In this document: positions 60,588 through 64,000 of the stretch, in pieces
Layout: each line of letters starts with the position of its first letter
Numbering within the stretch: the first letter of the stretch is position 1
NCBI RefSeq assembly: GCF_029697505.1
Contig: NZ_JARJEF010000001.1
Coordinates: 558,001-622,000, forward strand
Direction: 5' to 3'
Source of the DNA: Pseudophaeobacter profundi
GTDB taxonomy: Bacteria > Pseudomonadota > Alphaproteobacteria > Rhodobacterales > Rhodobacteraceae
DNA length: 64,000 nucleotides
Translations under genes and position numbers: made by a program
Notes under the pieces: model-generated
What the model saw: only the letters and a program-made list of their open reading frames with translations
What the model was told of the DNA's origin: nothing
Databases searched by the model: none

Positions 60588-61661
60588 ATGGATTTGCTTC
60601 TGCTGATAGAGACCCTGGCCGAACGCCTGGGCGAAGCGCCCTTGGCGGCGCTCTTTGGTCTGGTGACCGGCGTCACCTTTGGCATCGCGGCCCAGCGCTC
60701 TCGGTTTTGCCTGCGCGCTGCCACGGTGGAATTTGCCCGCGGCCAGCTGGGCGATCGGATGGCTGTCTGGCTGCTGACCTTTTCCACCGCCGTGGTCTGG
60801 GTGCAGATGGCCGAGCTTTTGGGCCTGATGCACAGGGCAGACGCCCGAATGATGGCAGTGCCGGGCAGTTGGTCTGGTGCCATCTTGGGCGGGCTGATCT
60901 TTGGCGTTGGCATGGTGCTGGCCAGGGGCTGTTCAGGGCGGCTTCTGGTGTTGGCCGCTACTGGCAATCTGCGCTCAGTTGTCTCTGGGCTGATCTTTGC
61001 CGTGGTGGCCCAGATGAGCCTCTCTGGCATGTTGTCGCCGCTGCGCGACACACTTGCCCAGCTCTGGGTTACCACGGGCGGGCGCAATATGGATTTGCTG
61101 GTGGAATTTGGCCTGCCCGACTGGGGCGGTCTGGCACTTGGGCTGGCCATCGCGGCTCTTGCGCTGGCACTGTCGCGGCACAATCGGATTAGTGCGGCGC
61201 GGCTGGTCTTTGCCTCTGGCGTCGGCTTTGCCGTGGCACTGGGCTGGGTGCTGACCTATGGGTTGAGCCAGGTTGCCTTTGATCCGGTGCAGATCGAAAG
61301 CGCCACCTTCACCGGACCCTCGGCGCATACGCTGATGTTTTTTCTCGACCGCAATGCCGTTCTGGATTTTGACATCGGCCTGGTTCCCGGCGTCTTTATC
61401 GGCGCGATGCTGGCGGCCTGGTCTGCGGGCGAGATGAAATTGCAGGCCTTTGACGATACCGCAACCATGCGCAAGGCGATGATGGGCGCGGTTCTGATGG
61501 GCTTTGGCGGCATGTTGGCCGGTGGCTGTGCCATTGGCGCAGGTGTCACCGGTGGATCCATTTTTGCTGGCACCGCCTGGCTGGCGCTGTTTTGCATGTG
61601 GATCGGGGCAATGGCGACAGATCTGCTGATTGATCAGCGTCTCCAGCCCGCCACAGCCTAG
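60588..61661 (+). CDS. YeeE/YedE family (TsuA-like) transporter
   Basis: 357 residues, ATG start. About ten helices in two repeats. Three cysteines sit in membrane motifs typical of the sulfur-transport group: C41 in QRSRFCLRAA, C115 in LARGCSGRLL and C314 in MLAGGCAIGAGVTGGS. In TsuA such cysteines carry thiosulfate across the membrane by hydrogen bonding. A sulfur-handling partner gene is not seen nearby. It converges with priA, which ends 21 bases after its stop. Thiosulfate uptake is the natural hypothesis. Confidence 0.85.
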   Translation: MDLLLLIETLAERLGEAPLAALFGLVTGVTFGIAAQRSRFCLRAATVEFARGQLGDRMAVWLLTFSTAVVWVQMAELLGLMHRADARMMAVPGSWSGAILGGLIFGVGMVLARGCSGRLLVLAATGNLRSVVSGLIFAVVAQMSLSGMLSPLRDTLAQLWVTTGGRNMDLLVEFGLPDWGGLALGLAIAALALALSRHNRISAARLVFASGVGFAVALGWVLTYGLSQVAFDPVQIESATFTGPSAHTLMFFLDRNAVLDFDIGLVPGVFIGAMLAAWSAGEMKLQAFDDTATMRKAMMGAVLMGFGGMLAGGCAIGAGVTGGSIFAGTAWLALFCMWIGAMATDLLIDQRLQPATA

Positions 61662-61682
61662 GCTTTGCCTCGTCCCGGAGGT

Positions 61683-63878
61683 TTAGAAAAAGTTCTGCGG
61701 GTCGATATCGATGCTGAGGCGCAGATCGCCCTTCATGCGAAAGGGCTGGATCCACCGGGTCAGGGCCACCTGCAACGGCACCCCCTTGGCCGCCTTGACC
61801 AGCAACCGCACCCGGTGACGCCCCCGCACTCGGGCGATCGGCGCAGGCGCCGGGCCGAATAGCTGGGCTCCAACCTGACGCAACGGGCCATCGTTGCGCG
61901 CCAGCGCATTGCCCAGATCAAACACCTGCGCCAGATCCGTTCCTGACAGGATGATCCCCGCCATGCGCCCATAGGGCGGCACCCCGGCTTCGCGGCGCTG
62001 TGCCGCTTCGGCCGCCCAAAAGGCCTCTTCGTCGCCACTCAGGATCGCGCGAATAACCGGATGTTCCGGCTGAAAGGTCTGCAATAGGGCCTCTCCGGGG
62101 CGTTCCGCGCGCCCCGCCCGCCCCGCCACCTGGCGCATCAGCTGAAAGGTGCGCTCTCCGGCCCGCAGGTCAGAGCCCTGCAATCCAAGATCCGCATCAA
62201 TCACCCCCACCAGGGTCAACAGGGGGAAGTTATGCCCCTTGGCCACCAGCTGGGTGCCCAAAATGATATCGGCCTCTCCGGCGGCAATTTCTTCGATCCG
62301 CGCCTTCAGCGCCCGGGCTGATCCAAAAAGATCAGAACTCAGCACCGCAATGCGCGCCTGCGGGAACAGCGCTGCGGCCTCTTCTCCCAACCGTTCAATA
62401 CCCGGCCCAACCGGGGCCATCTTGCCCTCCACCTGACAGGAGGGGCAGACCTCGGGGATCGGCTTTGTCTCGCCGCACTGATGGCACATCAACCGCTTCA
62501 TAAAGCGATGCTCCACCATGCGCGCATCACAATTGTCACAGGCCACCTGCGCCCCACAGGCGCGGCAGATGGTCAGCGGCGCAAACCCCCGCCGATTGAG
62601 GAACAGCAGCGATTGTTCGCCCCGGCTGATCCGATCCTGCATCGCCGATTTCAGGCGCGGCGAAATCCAGGTGGCGGGGGCAAGATCCTCGTTGCGCATA
62701 TCCACAGCGCGCATCGTGGGCAGCACGGCGGTACCAAAACGCGCGGTCAGATCGACCCGTTGATATTTTCCCGCCTCTGCATTGGCCCAGGTTTCCAGGC
62801 TGGGCGTGGCCGAGGCCAGAACTACCTGCGCCGAACACATGGCCGCACGCAGCACTGCCATATCGCGGGCATTATACAGCACCCCCTCTTCCTGCTTGTA
62901 GGCGGTGTCGTGTTCTTCATCGACAATGATCAGCCCGAGATCGCGAAATGGCAGAAACAACGCCGACCGCGCGCCGATCACCAGCTGCGCGTTCCCCTGC
63001 CCCAGCATTCGCCAGACCCGGCGGCGTTCTGTCATGGTGGCACCGGAATGCCACTCGGCGGGGGTGGCCCCAAAACGCACCTCGACACGTTTCAAAAACT
63101 CCGCCGTCAGGGCAATTTCAGGCAAGAGCACCAGCGCCTGGCGCCCCTTACGCAGACAGGCCGCAACCGCTTCCAGATAGACCTCGGTCTTGCCCGACCC
63201 CGTCACCCCCTTCAGCAAGGTGGTGCCATAGGCGCCGCTTTCGACGCCCGCCGCCAGGGTCAAGGCCGCGCTGGCCTGATCCGCTGTCAGCTCTTTGCCA
63301 GGGCGTGCGGGGTCCAACACAGGATAGGGCAAATCCCGAGGGGTCTCTTCCTCGCGCAGCGTCCCCTGGGTCACCAGCCCCTTGACTACCGAAGGCGTCA
63401 CCCCGGCCATGTCGGCCAGCTCTTTCGGGGTAAAGGCCATGGAGGCGAACTCATCCATCACCGCAAGCACCTTGCCACGGGCCGGTGTCATCCGGTCGGG
63501 TTCCTTATCGCCGAGACGCAGCACCCGGCGCATCGACGGCGGATCTGCCAGCCCCGGCGCGCGGGTAGCCAGCCGTAGCATCGCCGACATCGGCGTCAGG
63601 GTGTATTCGGCGGCCTTGCCTAGGAACTGGCGCATCTCTTCGCGCATCGGTGCCACATCCAGCACCCGATTGACCTGCCGCAGCTTGGCCGAATCAAAGT
63701 CACCGCCCCCCGCGCCCCAGATAACCCCCAGAACCTTGCGCGGCCCCAGCGGCACCTCGACAAAGGCACCGCGAAAACAACCGCCCTCGGGGGCGCGATA
63801 ATCCAAAAGCCGATCAAGAGGTTGCGCGGTCAGTACAGCCACCCTGTCGCCCTGATGGAAAAATTCCTGCCCGCTCAC
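61683..63878 (-). CDS. priA: primosomal protein N' (PriA helicase)
   Basis: 731 residues from a GTG at 63878 with GGAGG eight bases upstream. It restarts collapsed replication forks. Walker A GVTGSGKT is at 224-231; the DEEH box is in IIVDEEHDTAYKQEEG; the zinc-binding cysteines of the primosome domain are in ICRACGAQVACDNCDA and LMCHQCGETK...CPSCQ (about 430-490). The C-terminal helicase motifs (ILGTQLVAKGHNFPLLTLVGVIDAD, QVAGRAGRAERPG) are complete. It ends next to the YeeE-like gene and starts 98 bases from a transaldolase-like gene in the other direction. Confidence 0.97.
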   Translation of the reverse strand: MSGQEFFHQGDRVAVLTAQPLDRLLDYRAPEGGCFRGAFVEVPLGPRKVLGVIWGAGGGDFDSAKLRQVNRVLDVAPMREEMRQFLGKAAEYTLTPMSAMLRLATRAPGLADPPSMRRVLRLGDKEPDRMTPARGKVLAVMDEFASMAFTPKELADMAGVTPSVVKGLVTQGTLREEETPRDLPYPVLDPARPGKELTADQASAALTLAAGVESGAYGTTLLKGVTGSGKTEVYLEAVAACLRKGRQALVLLPEIALTAEFLKRVEVRFGATPAEWHSGATMTERRRVWRMLGQGNAQLVIGARSALFLPFRDLGLIIVDEEHDTAYKQEEGVLYNARDMAVLRAAMCSAQVVLASATPSLETWANAEAGKYQRVDLTARFGTAVLPTMRAVDMRNEDLAPATWISPRLKSAMQDRISRGEQSLLFLNRRGFAPLTICRACGAQVACDNCDARMVEHRFMKRLMCHQCGETKPIPEVCPSCQVEGKMAPVGPGIERLGEEAAALFPQARIAVLSSDLFGSARALKARIEEIAAGEADIILGTQLVAKGHNFPLLTLVGVIDADLGLQGSDLRAGERTFQLMRQVAGRAGRAERPGEALLQTFQPEHPVIRAILSGDEEAFWAAEAAQRREAGVPPYGRMAGIILSGTDLAQVFDLGNALARNDGPLRQVGAQLFGPAPAPIARVRGRHRVRLLVKAAKGVPLQVALTRWIQPFRMKGDLRLSIDIDPQNFF

Positions 63879-63975
63879 CTGTACCGCCTCCAAACCTCGG
63901 GGCTTTTTAATGCCTGCGCCATGCGCTAAAGGCTAGCGCAATCAAGGCCAAACTTTCCCAAAAGGATCCCTGCCG

Positions 63976-64000
63976 ATGAAATTCTTTGTAGATACCGCCG
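63976..64000 (+). CDS. transaldolase/fructose-6-phosphate aldolase-like gene (start only)
   Basis: ATG at 63976 with AAAGGAT upstream, reading MKFFVDTA until the window ends. This N-terminus is typical of the small transaldolase (Fsa/TalC) family, in which the Asp is conserved, and in Rhodobacterales such a gene often lies next to priA. Only eight codons are seen, so the call rests mainly on the start and neighbour. Confidence 0.55.

Noticed and set aside
1-64000. CRISPR arrays, tRNA or rRNA genes, prophage or insertion sequences
   Set aside because: No regularly spaced repeats, cloverleaf-like clusters, ribosomal sequence, transposase or integrase was recognised; the only repeats are the short ones listed.

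Overview
The window reads as ordinary chromosome of a marine alphaproteobacterium of the order Rhodobacterales, most likely the Roseobacter group. The reasons are the cta gene order (ctaC, ctaB, small protein, ctaG, ctaE, surf1, thrC, M16 peptidase), the ruv-ybgC-tolQRAB-pal-ybgF-tilS-ftsH supercluster, priA facing the start of a transaldolase-like gene, Flp pilins of the AVTVDW type, and GC-rich coding sequence with few gaps. No rRNA, tRNA, CRISPR array, prophage, integrase or insertion sequence was seen, and no gene looks frameshifted. The genus cannot be fixed from the sequence.

Layout. 1-8.3 kb: EcsC-like protein (cut by the window edge), two acetyltransferases, a flavin reductase-like protein, a SulP anion transporter, a DUF2938/MerR divergent pair with a SoxR-like box, and a purine salvage set (mtnP, a DUF418 membrane protein, apt). 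8.5-17.6 kb, minus strand: FAD-linked 2-hydroxyacid dehydrogenase, an acetyltransferase, M16 peptidase, thrC, surf1, and cytochrome c oxidase subunits II and III with their assembly genes. 17.8-26.9 kb, plus strand: tldD, dprA, topA, a CoA-transferase pair (scoAB) and a fatty acid desaturase. 27-40.4 kb: a lytic transglycosylase and a tad (Flp pilus) locus with two small pilins, RcpC/CpaB, secretin, an OmpA-like lipoprotein, TadZ, TadA, TadB, TadC, two TPR lipoproteins, prepilin peptidase and an unassigned AAA+ ATPase. 40.6-44.4 kb, minus strand: one-carbon folate genes folD and fhs with a chorismate mutase between them, then a MOSC protein. 44.5-56.9 kb, minus strand: ruvCAB, a conserved unknown, ybgC, tolQRAB, pal, ybgF, tilS, ftsH. 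57-64 kb: a DUF1127 protein, a small membrane protein, prmA, an MFS transporter, a YeeE/YedE (TsuA-like) transporter, priA and the first codons of a transaldolase-like gene.

How the parts work together. MtnP releases adenine from methylthioadenosine and Apt turns it into AMP. CtaB, CtaG, Surf1 and the small protein mature the aa3-type oxidase whose subunits II and III lie here; subunit I is elsewhere. Fhs and FolD form the formate-to-methylene-THF path. Tol-Pal spans the envelope. The tad genes encode most of a Flp pilus machine, but TadE/F/G-type minor pilins are not in the window.

The least explained material is between genes. Two intergenic regions (8361-8519 and 23897-24143) carry copies of one composite hairpin element, arranged as inverted pairs with conserved GC motifs and different stem sequences. 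A perfect 18-bp inverted repeat lies at 10043-10093. Perfect or half-perfect operator-like sites for FNR-type and SoxR-type regulators lie at 17800-17813 and 4989-5006. All names rest on reading the sequence and on recall of families; no searches were run.
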